DNA of 64,000 bases from Albula goreensis (taxonomy: Eukaryota > Chordata > Actinopteri > Albuliformes > Albulidae): assembly GCA_022829145.1 (NCBI GenBank), contig CM040743.1, positions 35,319,841-35,383,840 on the forward strand. The letters are read 5' to 3'. This document shows, piece by piece, positions 48,251 through 61,277 of the stretch (position 1 is its first letter; each line of letters starts with the position of its first letter). The notes under the pieces are model-generated. The model did no database searches. It had not been told where the DNA came from and saw only the letters and a program-made list of their open reading frames with translations. The position numbers and the translations under genes are program-made.

Positions 48251-50379
48251 TGGTTGGCTAACTGATGGTAAGCTTTTCATGTTTTTTCTGCATATCTTTA
48301 AGTAATTCCTACAGTATGTGAACCAGCAGGGTCTCAAACAAACCTGTCAATGACAATTCTAAAAGTATAAAACATACAGTGGTTGAAAAAAAATGTTTAA
48401 AAGGAAACAGTGCAATGAAGTTTTTTCCCTTTGTGTCTTTTTTTTCTTGACTGGCATATCCTCTAGGGAAGATCTCAGTTCATTTTCACTTTGCGGTTGA
48501 AGTCTGAGGCTGTGTGGCTTAATGGTGACACCATTCCCTGTTCTTTGTGATAGTTGTGTCACATTTAAAGCTCTGTTATGGGCCGTGTCTTCTATCTTTT
48601 CCAAGAATGTCTCATCACCATCTCGCTTCTCACAACTCGCTGCTATAAAACACAAATCCAGAAAAAATGCCACCTGCCACCTCAGGGCCAGGTACTTGTT
48701 TTGATTAATCACTGAGTGAGGTCAATTGAAGCAGACAACAGGGCGTCCTGAACGTAGCGGCTGACTGAGATGGCAGGGAGAGGACCAGGTGCTGTGAACT
48801 TCAAGAGCGGAGATGATAATACCATAGAAGGGAGGTTACACCAAAGAGAATGAGGAAAGCGACAAAAGCTGAGAGCATGTGATGTACACACACACGTGGA
48901 TGTACCCAACGTTTTGACAAGCACAAACTCGGTGAGTCACAGACCTACCCTTTATAAGATTGAGGGGGAATGTTATAGGCCAAATTTCGGTTGAATTCTC
49001 ATTGTTGCTGCCGTTGTTTGTTTCTTCCTTTCAGTCAATTTGACAATGTTCCTCCAGTCACAGACGGCCATTAGTATATAATATCTCCTGAAGCATGAAG
49101 GCTGTTAGATTGGATTTCTCACCTTGCACTCTTCAAAGTCAGACCCTTTAACCCCTGCCATGGGTTCTGTCCAAAAAGGGCCATGTGCAGTCCCAGCACA
49201 ACTTGCTTTGGGTAAATCCCCTACATTTTGAACAGATCCTGTCTTGAAAGTGGCATTTAAATTAGCATATGAACAACTGGCATGCTTGCGAATGTCACAA
49301 CTTAAATGGTCATCGCTGTACCAAAAATAAGTCAGGTGTTCTAATTTAACATCATAAAACAGGACAAATTGGCATAAAAATGTAGAAATCCCAGACAACT
49401 GCTCCCCATTTACACATGGTTTGCACAGGAGACACTGTATTTACGTACCAGGCCTACTGTAACAGATTTCTCATACTTTGTAATTACTCAGTGGGTGTCA
49501 AACTAAAAATGAAGGTATCCTTTTGTGTAAGTTCCCCCTGCATATCTGCCAACATTATACAGCTATGAAGTCCAGTGAATATTATCACTGAAAGTGATTC
49601 ATTTGATTGAAAAACAACTCATTGCGTGTGAACTTTGAACTATGACAAAGGACACAACACGGAATACCTAAAATGTGCAAAAATGTAAGATTTATGTTTT
49701 GTGGTAGCAAAAGCCGTTTTGAGACTCTCCCCAAGATGTAATAACTTAAGCTCTTTATAAACCAGTTGATCCCTAGGCAGTTCTTTGCTGTAGTAGCTGA
49801 TTTCTCTGTTTGCAACTGGTGATTTAGAAACCAGTTGGCTCCGCTCCCAGTCTCTTTCAGAGCAGCAGCATGTTGAACTTGCCTCTTCACAATCTTGTTA
49901 AATCGCCTCTGCTGTCCATCAATCCGTGGCTGATAGAGAGCATTAAAATGGCTTTTATCCTCAAAAACCTGTAAATGTTTAATGCCACTGTGGATATAAA
50001 GTTTGGTATAATTTAGATGTTTCTTGAATGCCAATGCGTGTTCTTCACTGACCCAGCGTTTAAGTCATTCTGTCTTTTGTACTGAAATGAGGAGGTACCA
50101 GTGCTGTAGTAACACTGTTTGTGATTAACCTTTTAAATCAATCAAATCTGAAAAGGACCACTGTGCTTTTATAACAAGAAGCATTGGCCTCTGGTAACTT
50201 GAAAAGTACATTATATAACAAACGGTAGCAAATCCACGATGGACACTGCATGATGTTTCGCACCTTGGCTATTTTCCAATCCACTCTTCAAACACACAGT
50301 GAGGGGCTCCTAATCTACATGAGTTTGATCAGTCGTTCTCAGAAATTATGCGGCTCAATAGAGTCACCTGCTGTGAAGT
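48251..50379. other. Intergenic, no gene seen
   Basis: Unremarkable. A 149-codon minus frame at 49585-50034 lacks any domain, signal peptide or splice context. Confidence 0.4.
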
Positions 50380-50570
50380 TATGAAGGTTAAGCATTTGAT
50401 TGCGGAGTTCAGCGATCAGACCCTTGTCGGTGTGAACATTAGCGAGATGCGTAACCTCAATTAACACGCACTGTTTCGCATAACTTTCTTCCCACTGTTA
50501 CACCTGTAATTTAATCAGGGCACCTGCAGCTCTTCTGCATGAGAACATCGGGGATGGGCTGTCAGAGAGA
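50380..50570. promoter_or_regulatory. Candidate conserved non-coding element
   Basis: GCATTTGATTGCGGAGTTC, ACCTCAATTAACACGC, CACCTGTAATTTAATCAGGG. Homeodomain-like sites in balanced sequence. Confidence 0.3.
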
Positions 50571-50889
50571 CCATCCCAAGCAGCAGGGCCTGCATCCTCA
50601 ACCTGCTGCTCTCTGTGAAGTTCTCAGATCCAGCACCCCAATGCACTGCATGGCGTGTTCCAGGTAGAAGAGGCATGGTGGTGACCTCATTATATGATTC
50701 CAGATCTTGTAATCTGTGCAATGTACAGATGCGGAAACCATTCAAATACTTGAATTTTGAAAACAATGGACTGGTCCAGAGAGAGGCAGAAAGGGGTTCC
50801 ATCCAGGCTTTCAGAACCTACAGTGTTCATCTTTTTAAAAGCAGGCCAGTCCATTGCCCTTGCATTGTTTTCCCCATCCTGAACACAGC

Positions 50890-51170
50890 CTAACTGGTTA
50901 GCCCATCGCAGCAACCTGCTTCCACTGATTGGGGAGGAGGAAGCCATGGCATGTGATTCCTCCGAGTCACATGACAACAGGGCCGTGCACCTGCAGTGGT
51001 GGCCAACCAGGAGGGTTCACTAGAGAGTAATTAACCAAGAAACCTGTCATTGCCCTGTACCCCCACCATCTTTGGTGAGACAACCATGGCCGGGTAACGG
51101 TGAGGCTAGCATTCACACGCGCTACCTCTGGGCTCCCAGGCGAACGCTTTACTCTGTGAGCCAATCGGAG
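50890..51170 (-). mobile_element. Possible tRNA-derived SINE
   Basis: On the minus strand the head reads TTGGCTCACAGAGTAAAGCG then TTCGCCTGGGAGCCCAGAGG and TAGCGCGTGTGAATGC, with the spacing and order of a tRNA A box and a degraded B box. The body (GTCACATG, CAGTGGTGGCC) is GC-rich and unlike its flanks. The tail and exact left boundary are uncertain. Confidence 0.45.
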
Positions 51171-51462
51171 TGTTTAATGTACTTAGGTTATTGGAACGGT
51201 GGACTGATTCTCTCATTCTTCATTCTCCAACTGAACATTGAGTCTTTTTTCAGTTCTTTAGTTTGTGTTGAGGAAATTATTGACTTCATGACTCTTCCTT
51301 ACAGCTAATGAGTACCATTCATTCAGTCTGTTATTGTCTTCGTAAGAGTCAGTATGAGTGATATTCAATAAATGTCCTTGGAATTACTATCAAAGATTTC
51401 ATCTTTTTTTGCAGATTTGCAATGCCAAGTTATTTTTGTAGGCAGGTCACATCATTGTAACA

Positions 51463-51967
51463 CAGTGGCAGCTGGTGCGATAGAAACAGGGGAGGAACAA
51501 ACTTTACCTTTTAACCTATCATTACTTTAAAACTGTTCCTAATTATCCTCCTTGATTAACGATAAAACAAACTATTCACTGAGTAATCAACACCAGCTGA
51601 CATAAATAGAGTAAATGGTTACCAATGTCATTTTGTAATAGAATTGCCGTTTAACTAGAATTATGTTGTTTTGTTATATCCATTGACATTTTAATCTGTC
51701 AGAAACTGTAAATTAGCTTACAATAATACAATAATATGTAGGTATCAAAAATACTGCACATGTTAGTAAAGAAAAATATTAGGGTACTTTTACAAAATGA
51801 AACTAGACACCATTTACATTATTTACATCAACTGGTGTAGATTACTCCATGAATTATTATTATTTTTTTGTTAATCAAGGAAGATAAATGGGAACAGGTT
51901 GAACATAATTATAGGTATAAAAGTAAAGTTTTTTCCTCCCCCGTTTTGAGTTCACCAGCCGCCACTG
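51463..51967. mobile_element. hAT-type MITE with intact ends
   Basis: Terminal inverted repeats of about 46 bp: the left begins CAGTGGCAGCTGGTG and continues AGGGGAGGAACAAACTTTAC; the right, reverse-complemented, begins CAGTGGCGGCTGGTG and continues GGGGGAGGAAAAAACTTTAC. It is flanked by an 8-bp target duplication, TTGTAACA at 51455-51462 and TTGTGACA at 51968-51975 (one mismatch). Total 505 bp with no transposase frame, so non-autonomous. The 8-bp duplication and CAG start point to hAT. Confidence 0.85.
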
Positions 51968-51975
51968 TTGTGACA

Positions 51976-52459
51976 CCTCCCACCCACCTCAGTAGAAAAC
52001 AGCCATGCACAAGTTCTTTTCCCAAGTGCATGCTGTCCGCCGCTGCTTTTCTCACTGAACAATCATTGTGTCAGAGCCGTACGAAGACACGGAAGTCTTA
52101 CAGAGTCTTACGAGAAGCTAAAATGTAACCTGACCCCCTTGCTGATGGCATGGCTAATTATCCACATCCTTATGAAACTACCACCCACAGTCACCACTAA
52201 TATGATCAGAATGTGCCATGCCAGTACATTAAAAACATAATATTATAAATGATAATTATATTTTATTAAAAATATTACATTTATTGGGAAAATGTTGTAC
52301 TTTTTGCAGAGCACTATCGAGGTGACATAAACGATGTATGATTTTATATCAGGAGGACTATCTCTACCCATGGGTAGACATTTGTATAAATAGACTGGTA
52401 AAAATAGGAAGTATTTTTTTCTGTTTCTTTTTTTACACACATGACAATACAATATGACA
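51976..52459. other. Intergenic, no gene seen
   Basis: AT-rich towards the right; nothing recognised. Confidence 0.4.
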
Positions 52460-53060
52460 GCTATTTCCTTTTCAGAACTACAGCAGAGGCTGCAAAGGGA
52501 AGTTTTGGGCCTCAGACAAACACTTGAGCCATGCATCATTGTAATCTTAACGTCTCTCGCCTCTCCCCCATCTCCAACCCCCTCCCCCCCCCCCCCCACC
52601 CCCACTCTGCCACCATTTCTCAGGGGAATGACACAGTCCTATGGCATGGTTTGGGGACTCCCCTGAGAGAACACTATAATGTGTGCCAGGATTGCGGGGA
52701 CATGACATATGAAGCAAATTAAGCTTCCGCCCTCTCACTCAGAATACTAACGGGCTCCAACAATCTCATATCGGGCTGTTTGGATTCATCCGGCTCGCCC
52801 AGGCGCAGTGAGTTGGTTTGCTACGGCCTCGCTTGGCACACCCTTAAATGGATTCATTGCCGGTTCAACACGAGGTTAATAATCTGTATCGACTGTCAGA
52901 CTAGCAAGGATGCACACGCAAGAGATATTAATAAAACAATGACAACAACAGTTATGCAGCTAGCGGATAGGCTGGCAGGGGGAGGGAAGGAGAGGAGGCC
53001 ACGTACGACTGCATTCTCGAGGAGTTCACTGTATATATCACAACAAGCTTGTGTTTGAAA
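52460..53060. promoter_or_regulatory. Candidate conserved non-coding element
   Basis: Two complex blocks separated by a poly-C tract (52584-52598). The right block (52640-52980) is notable: GAAGCAAATTAAGC, GGTTAATAATCTG, ATTAATAAAACAATGAC (SOX-like) and CAGCTAGCGG. Short overlapping frames on both strands are not supported as genes. Confidence 0.4.
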
Positions 53061-53449
53061 GCATAATTTAAATGTTTCGCATTTCATTTAAAATTGCATT
53101 AGGAACAGGGTGTTATCAGTCAGTTCATTTCACTGTTACATGCAAGTATACATTAGTGCAAATTGCATGCACCTACACCTAAAAATGGCAGAACAGTGCC
53201 AATGTCACAGGCAAAATTCATACAATAAAAATAAATGAAAACCTCAAAGATGGAAAAATTCATCAAATCATACACATCCTGCAAACCATAAAGATGTCAT
53301 TTAGCTGCTATGCCCCATTTCTTCATATATCATGACATATTACACACACATTGTCCAGGATTTATTTTTTTACCCACATGAAAAGATGTAATCAGATATG
53401 AAATCTGTCTCTATAATCTCTTCTGGACTGCAGTAAATCACTTTCATTC

Positions 53450-54010
53450 TCTTGGAGCTGTAACATCTCTGCATACTTGCAAATAGATGAAACTGTTGCA
53501 GCCATCGTACCTGTGCAACTCTATTAAAGCCAGTTGTGGATTTGAAATGCAAATTTGACAGGTTGAGGAAAACGAGATAATGCCTTAACAAAGCCACATT
53601 GGCGACATGTTTAATGTGTTATTTGGATTTTTGACACAGCAGCAACACATCAATGCAAAGGGAACAATCTTGCTGTCACTCAGTCAGGAGTATGTGAGGA
53701 AAGCTTTGAAGATTCGCTCCTCTTTTCTTTTTTTTTTTTTTTTGTGCAGTTGTTGTTTGGGATCATTTTCAAATTCCGTAACCCATCCTGACAGCTGCTG
53801 CCTCATGAATATTTTATTGCTTGTTGATATACGTATTGATGGATTGTCGTGGCAATGCAAAGTGTTTTCCCTAAAGAGGAAACCTAGCCTTGCTCTTGAA
53901 AACACTTTATTTGTCCAATTAATGGATGTTCCGGTTTCATTTCTTTTTTATCATTCCACTGCGCTGTTGAATTTTTGTTCCCTAAATTATTAAATCAATA
54001 ATTGTGTTGT
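53450..54010. promoter_or_regulatory. Candidate conserved non-coding element
   Basis: TTTGAAATGCAAATTTGACA (POU octamer), GACAGCTGCTGCCTCATGAA with ATATTTTATTGC, and TTTGTCCAATTAATGG (CCAAT/homeodomain). Only a T17 tract at about 53730-53745 breaks the complexity. It has the texture of a strong vertebrate enhancer. The 128-codon frame crossing it is poly-F containing and not supported. Confidence 0.45.
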
Positions 54011-56529
54011 CAGCCTTGACACTTCTCACTGAATAAAAGCCGGTTCTTGATATGCATCAGTTGATGATCAATTTGTGTTCCAAAATTATTACTTATGGCT
54101 GTCAAAATTATTTATGCTGTCGCACTTTGTATCTCAGTTTAATAAAACAAAGTCCTGAAGATTTTTATAGTTTGTTCTTCTCTGTTTCATTTTTTGTGTC
54201 AGTGCTGGAACACAATTCTGTTACAGTGACATGATTAGGAATTGAGTAATACCTTCACTCAAACAGAATATTTATACAGGGGGAGATGGTTTATTCTGAC
54301 GAGCCTGAATCTTGCAATATCCCAAGATCTTCTTTTTCATCTAGAAAATATCCTGGTCTATGGATTTCTGAAATAGTTATTTTATTACTCAATGTATAGT
54401 TTATGTATTCATTTATTGTATCAGGGGATTAGGGGAGTCAATAAAAAACAACATAACCAATCATAAGATTAACGTAATCAAGTATGAATTATCCAAAACT
54501 GGACTTAATAACTATGTACAAAAAGCAATCTGTAATATAAAATATTTAAATGTAGTGTTTTAAAATATCTGAAATTACAATATGGAAACTGACAGAAATT
54601 GTTAGTAGTACATGCACTGTACTGCTCACTCTCCATGGAGAAACATTAATTTTAGAATAGAATCTGACATTTTTGGAATTATAATGGATGTAAACTGTTA
54701 TCTTAACCCTGTACAGTACTATATTAAAAAACATTATATTAGTGTCCAACTCAGACACACAATAGTAGCATGAATCCTTTTTTCACAATGAATATTATGT
54801 CATACAGCATGTGATAAACGGTAAATGTTCTTTGTTTTGAAAATTTTAGATTTGTCAAGCGTTTTTATGTTAAAGTGTTTCCAAAGCAATATATTGTTAG
54901 TAACTAGTTCCCCACCTAATGATATTGTGTGTTCACTGCCAGAGATTCTATCACATATTTTATTTAAAAAATGTGGGAAAAAAACCCACAGCAGCAAAGG
55001 ATGAATTGGCAATTCTGCAATAAAAAACTGATTTTGTAATGCATGTCCCCATGTCTATATCCGAAGCTGCTGGGAATCTCCTATAATGAGAGAGATTTGT
55101 TACAATATTATCATATGGTCTATACATTGAAAATGTTGTTTTACATAATATGATGATGAGCTTAGATAAAGTGTTTTTCTCAGCAAATCAGCACCAAACA
55201 GTGAAACATTAAATGAATTTAAACGCATTTAATTTTGCATCAGAATGGGCATAATGCTAACCATCAGGGAAATCCTAATGTGAAAAGGTGGGCATTTCTC
55301 AGTTATTTGCTTAATTACAAAATAAATTAAATCTTTATATATTGGGACTTGGGAAGCAAAAGACATCTTCATTAAAAAGATGTAAAAATATGCACAAGAG
55401 AGAAATTCATATTACCAGTTTAAATATATACCACATACTGTTACACTGTATTAAGTCCTGTACATTCTCTTGGATGGCAATGAGGGTTTTTACAGAGGCC
55501 TGAATAAAAAGCTCTTCGAAATGCATTTCTTAAATTGGGTTCTTAAGAGTCATAAACCGCTACATTGTATCAATCTCCCAATAAAATGAAAGTGCAGAAT
55601 GGAAATTTTACGGAAAAAATGTGTCACTTGTAATTCTCGATGATTAAAATGAGAACTCATCCCCTGAGTGTTCAATTGACAGAGTTAGACTGAAACAAAC
55701 TGCTGGAACATTTATGCCATTTTTACATACTGTTGTGTTAAATATCATTATAAACTCCATAAATGTATTCATGTTCAAATGAAAAAAAGCGTTACCATAA
55801 CTGCTATTACTCTCTGTCACACTGACAAAGAGCTCACTTTCCTGTAGATACTTCATACTCCACCTCCTCCTTCTGTCCTCTAAAAGTATGTGGTAGGAAT
55901 ACATATTTTTTAAGTAGTCTCTTAACTGGGCATAACAAAGACCAAAACACCTAAACACATTAACAAAAGGAAGTATAAAATAGCGTTCAGGGGAGTATTA
56001 ATATAGAGATCTTACACCTAACCCTTATGGATAAAATCTATTAAATGCACATTTGGCCAGCTGTTCCATGTTGCAGAACCTTGCTCAGTGTAGCCTGGCT
56101 GTCAGTCTCACCTAAATTAAAACATCCAGTAGACAGAAGGCTCATTTTCAGATTAATACTAGGCTCTGCCCAGCTCTTCAGAATTGATTTCTTTCAAGCC
56201 ATCAAGGCTGCCAATAATACACGTTTCTTTCACAGTTTTGACTGAATTTAGGAGACATCCCTGAAAAGCAGTAGCCCCGGGCTTATCGGTGCAGCCATAC
56301 ACAGTAAATGGGAAATGGTGGTCGGAATGATGGGTCTTCTTACTTGCGTAACTTAACTAAAAGTATAAAAATAATCTTAATTGGTTTTAATTGGATAAAA
56401 TTGGCTTTGATTGGATAAAAGGTTAAGATGTACCTAAAGAGTACATGGCACAGAGGAATCACTGACTCAGTGCCCTGTTTTAGGTGTCTCTTCAGAGACC
56501 TAAACTTCCTCCTCCACCCCACAACTGCA
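54011..56529. other. Intergenic, AT-rich
   Basis: AT-rich DNA with no recognised gene or element. A short duplication (TTGGATAAAA spaced about 22 bp) is at about 56391-56421. Confidence 0.45.
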
Positions 56530-56900
56530 TACCTGTGCTCCTAAAACAAGAGCAGTGCATGAATATGTTCTGTGGCCTGTAGCAAAAGACCTCATCTTCT
56601 CCTTCTCTCCCAACCTAAATAGGCTGCCTTAGCAGAAAGCAAAAATTCTAATGACATAAAATTAGCTAAAAATGCTGGATAAATGCTAATGAGGCTAATT
56701 ATGCTTTAATAAGTCAGGTACAGTCATTATGCGAGACCAATGAAACCTATGCAATGCCGAAAAGTGAATGAAGTGAAAAGAAAATGGTGGTTGGCGACAA
56801 GGTGGGTGCATGCATCCAATACGTCATATAGCCTGCTTCCTCTGGTACAGGCTTTTCTGCCTCCTGTGGGTGTGGTATGGCACTAGAGAAGAGTGGGATT
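56530..56900. promoter_or_regulatory. Candidate conserved non-coding element
   Basis: Dense homeodomain-like sites: CTAATGACATAAAATTAGC, AAATGCTAATGAGGC and TAATTATGCTTTAATAAG, within about 100 bp (56650-56720). Repeat-free. Confidence 0.45.
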
Positions 56901-57139
56901 GTGGGATAGCAGCTTAACATAATGGAGACCTCACATATCATTGAGCATTGTGAGATATGGATAATGTTACCGATGAGGCCCTCATTAAAAACAAATCACC
57001 TCAGTACATTTTATCTTGAACTTTGCACTGGAGCATCTCAGGTCCTTGCTAGCACGCAAGTTCCCACACCTGCACACATGGCGGAAAAGCAGACCCGCAA
57101 CAGAAAAGAAAGGGTCTTAAAAAAGCTGTGGAGCAGAAG

Positions 57140-57560
57140 TGGAAGGTAATAGCTTTGAGCTCTTTGAGAGCAGAGCACCTGTACACCTAATTTTAAAACT
57201 TGAATAGGCTTTTCTCCGCGCCCAGCTCTAATTAGGTGCCACACTGTGGTAATGGACCGTAATGAACACGTGAGGTTCGTTGAGAGAGCCCTGATAGGTT
57301 GGCTGTCGATAAAAATGAGAGGTGGAAGCGGGGCCTGAAGTGCTTTTGTTCTGATGAGGAAATTGTTACATTATTGCCTCTCGGCAGGGCTGATAGCCCC
57401 ATCGCATGAAATGGTGCCGCGCTGATGCTACAAAGTAACTCCAAGCTCTAGGGCTCAGAGAAAGTCCTGTTATTAAAATCAAAGGCAAGCTATGTCCAGG
57501 TCAGATGCACAGTTAAAATTAATGATCCACCGTGGCTGCGTAAATTAACCCACAGATGGA
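57140..57560. promoter_or_regulatory. Candidate conserved non-coding element
   Basis: CCTAATTTTAAAACTTG, CAGCTCTAATTAGGTGCC, ACATTATTGCCTCTCGG, GCGCTGATGC, GTTAAAATTAATGATCC and GCGTAAATTAACCC. Balanced composition over 400 bp with no repeats. Confidence 0.45.
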
Positions 57561-57989
57561 CAAGGCTTTTACAGCTGTGTGTATTTCAGCATCAAGCTAC
57601 AGGAGTCGATACTGTCTCCATTCACATAGGGACAATGGGACATATGTTGATAATGACAATGTCAATTTGGCTGTGGGTGCATCTAAAAACACTTTTGTAT
57701 TGAATTGTTCCCTGTCAGTTGAACCCTGTTTCTTTTCCTCACACATTGTGACCTGAGCAAAATTGTACCGTCATTGTCGGGCATTCTTTTTTCGTGATTT
57801 TTTTTGTTTTGTGAACGTCCTTTAGAGTTTCAGCATGACCCAGGGTGTTCATTAAATCAATGCCCCTGAGAAAGTCACCATCAGATGTCTTCTGTCTTCT
57901 TCAAACAAATATTGATGTTTTCAAAACACTTAACTTGCCCGACTGAATATTGTATTTGGTGTGGCTGGTATCAATGTAAGAATGAAGAA

Positions 57990-58420
57990 ATCGGTATATA
58001 AGCATAACCCTTGGAGTCCAACACAGACCACTCTCATTAAGCTCCCGAAATATTTTCCGTCCATTCCTGTCTGATAAACAATGGCCGCGGACACGAGCGG
58101 TTTGGGGACCAGAAGTGGGCAGGGAATCAGCAAATTTGAGGGCGGGTTTTCGATGCAGAATAATTAAGAGATCTATGAAGGACTAAGGATTAAATTAACA
58201 GAGCTGGGGAGAACAGAAAACATCAATCAACCTCTCCAAAGTCGTCCCAGAGGGTTTGTGGTTTTGATTTTTTCCCCCCCATTTGTGTTGAAGAAAAACA
58301 AAGAGGACTGTCGGTCGTGAGTCATGTCCCCTCCCAGCAAGGCGGCAAAACAAAGATGTTGAAAATCCTGAGGTTGCTAGCTTGGACAAGGACAACTGCT
58401 GACTTCCAGCAGTGTTCTTG
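57990..58420. promoter_or_regulatory. Candidate conserved non-coding element
   Basis: TCTCATTAAGCTCCCG, GATAAACAATGGCCGCGG (forkhead/SOX), GCAGAATAATTAAGAG and GGATTAAATTAAC. Complex sequence. Confidence 0.4.
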
Positions 58421-59880
58421 TTTGTCGGCATCAGCATTAGCCTAAAATAGTTGCATAGAATAATCCTCATGTTCACGAAGGACATGCAATTTTCTAACAC
58501 ATTCAAAATGACTGGGTTTAAGAAACAGGCCATGTTTGTTTCCTTTTTTTGGTCTCCATAACCTTTTTTTCTTGGCTTTTATTCACTGTTGAATTCTTCT
58601 GTCTATAATGTCTCATTTTTGTCTGCACAGGCAACAACATCCTGCTGTTGCCAAGAACAAACATTTTGACAGAGCAACTTACAAAATGAGAAGATATGGG
58701 ATCCTACAGGTGTCCAGAGTCACTGTGGGCAAACCTGGTACCCAAATTCTCAGACTAGAGGGGCTCAATACAGACAGGCAAATTCTTCCATTCAGATTCC
58801 TTTGAGGATGACACTATTTAATGCAACTGAACCACCAGCATCTTGTTGCAGTCTCAACATGAAAAATGAAAACATGCTCATTAGTATGTTAAGGTCTGAG
58901 GCTTACATGTTGTTTTTGCTTTTGAGATCTGTGATATTGGGATTAGCTTTACCAGTGCAGTGATGAGCTATCCTGCTTCCATTCATTGCTGATTTGTTTT
59001 TCAGAGTAGAAACATCTTTGTTTAACTGAGATATTAGGCATTTTTAAATGGTTGACTTGTACTATAATAACATTATTATAATGTAATTTAGCACTGGGCA
59101 GAATCCTATTTAAATTATGCATAATATCAGACTGTTTGTATAATCCATTTATACTTGCATCATGATTTGGCCAGTCATTACTAGGGCTGTCAGTGTTTTG
59201 GTTTGTTTATTCATTTCGTTATTTATTCATTCTTGTTTTTCCTTTGTACGGCATCTGATGTCTTGTAACTTTTTCTTCAGTTCATCAACTGTCTGTCATT
59301 GTCACACTATGTTTCTATGTTAACTACTGTTTGCTATTTATTTCGAAATGTCAGCAAATTGTAGAACTGCTATATTTTGATTTGTTTTTTTTTTCCCCAA
59401 GAGAAAGCAGTTGAGTATACCACGAAATGGCACCACTCACAGAATGCACAGAAACAGTTCATGGCTATCTATTTGATCTTTATCTGTGAAAAAGAAAAGA
59501 GCCTTTTATTTTATTTTTTTTTAAAAAGCATGTTTACCACATTGTTTAACTGATTTTGTCAGCCAACCAGTTTATTTTTTTTTTTTTTTTAACAGTAAGA
59601 GATGGTGTTTACTGTGATGATGTGTACACATGCTTGATAAATGTAGAAGGAAATACAAACCATGCCCATAATGGCTACCACAACCCCTTCATTATCAATC
59701 TAAAACACAGCATTTGATAAATCTGCCCTTCAGTCACTACCTGTAGATACATTTTCTCCCAATGTCCCCCAGGGCCACCATAGGAATGTGTGCCACAGAC
59801 AATCCACTGGATTTAAACTGGTATTTTCCTGAGCAATCAATGTCAGATGTATTTTTTTCCTCTCTGTGTGCCGAATAAGC
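58421..59880. other. Intergenic, no gene seen
   Basis: T-rich, with poly-T tracts near 59383 and 59576. Nothing recognised. Confidence 0.4.
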
Positions 59881-60620
59881 ATACCCTGTGGCTGGGTATC
59901 AGATGATTAATTCATTTTAATGTCTTTTCAAAGTATTCTGGACTGAGTGTCTCCTCAGAGGCGACAGACATACAGGCGGCTGCCTGCGACCGAGAATGTC
60001 ACTTGCTAGAACAACAAAACACATGTCTACATGGGACACGTTGTGTATTTGAGCCTGAAATCAAAAGAGGAATTAACAAGCCGTTCATTATTCACAATCT
60101 ACAGGCTGTTTGCATGCCTTTAGAGTCTGTGCGACTGGATATGATAAACATGATCACTGTACACTGACTGGTTGCACTTGATAATTGAGAGCTTTTATTG
60201 TACAGTGTAGCATAGAGCAGAAGGAGTGTCTGGAGAGCAAAGCACCCAAAAAGACAATTACATATCACATAATTAGGGGCGTGTGCACATACCGTATTTG
60301 TGTCGAGGATTCAAGGGGAACGATTATTTCTCTTGCCCTTCTTCAACTCCTGTGTGATAACATGGAATCTGAGTATCCTACATCCGGCATTCATAGATAT
60401 ATCCCCCTCCCTCCAGCTGGTAACAGGGGCACACTTGACTCTCATAATATACCATGCTGTACAAGGAAACCGCCATTTCTGAGGGAGAGAATTCTCTTAT
60501 TAAATTACACAAAGAAACTTCCCATCATCTTATACCTATTGTGTAAAAGTTCAGTCATGAGTTCTATAGTACCAATAACCAGGTTGCCTGTTCAGTAGCT
60601 ATTACTCATCCCTCAAACTA
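59880..60620. promoter_or_regulatory. Candidate conserved non-coding element
   Basis: AGATGATTAATTCATTTTAA, AGGCGGCTGCCTGCGACC, GGAATTAACAAGCCG, GCACTTGATAATTGAGAGC and CATATCACATAATTAGGGG. A 137-codon plus frame (60185-60598) lies here but has no domain, no signal peptide and no exon context. Confidence 0.4.
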
Positions 60621-60689
60621 CCTCACATATTAAAAAGAGAGGCGGTAGATAAATATTTCAGTACTCTAAAGCTGCAGCACAAGCTGGCC

Positions 60690-61150
60690 TTATGATGTCC
60701 ACTGAGCCCTTCCTCTTTCCAAGTGTCTAATGACAGGCAGTAGGGTGTTGTCATTGTCAACGAGATAGATGTGTAATAAAAAAAAGTGTTTCATACATAA
60801 TCTGAGATTATTCCTTGTTTTTCCGCTCCATTTTTGCATCCATATAGCCAAGTGTACAAGCATAAAATCAAACAATAAGCATATGCGTGGTATTTTCAGA
60901 GGTAACCTGTTATGAAAAGGTTTTTCTATTGCTCTTCTTAAGCAATATGTATTCCCCCAAAACTGCATTATTATATTGTAGCTTTGTGTGGGAAAGGGCC
61001 AAGAACCAAGACTTATGAGCCCAGCTAATAACTGGATAAAGAAATGCTTACTTTTTTTGGAATCACCTTGCATTAAATCCTTTTCTCAACCCTTACACCA
61101 TTTCTCCTCTTAGCATCATTTCAGCAACAATATATGACTCATGCAATGCT
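60690..61150. promoter_or_regulatory. Weak candidate conserved element
   Basis: CTAATGACAGGCAG, CATTGTCATTGTCAACG-like SOX words and ATAATCTGAGATTATTCC (an imperfect palindrome). Weak; composition only. Confidence 0.2.
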
Positions 61151-61240
61151 AAGGGGAGAAAGACCATAAAAGTGATTTTTTAGCTATCAAAATTTGCAAG
61201 TCTATTTTATCATGTTGGGCTATTGTCAGTGGTGGTACTC

Positions 61241-61277
61241 TCTTTCTTCTTCTACTTTTTCTTCTTCTTCTTCTTCT
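61241..61277. repeat. (CTT)n microsatellite
   Basis: CTT repeats with a short TACTTTTT interruption. Confidence 0.9.

Noticed and set aside
49585-50034. 149-codon minus-strand open frame
   Set aside because: No recognisable motif and ordinary intergenic composition; no exon signals that I could support.
60185-60598. 137-codon plus-strand open frame
   Set aside because: No domain, signal peptide or splice context; it overlaps enhancer-like DNA and another frame. Treated as chance.
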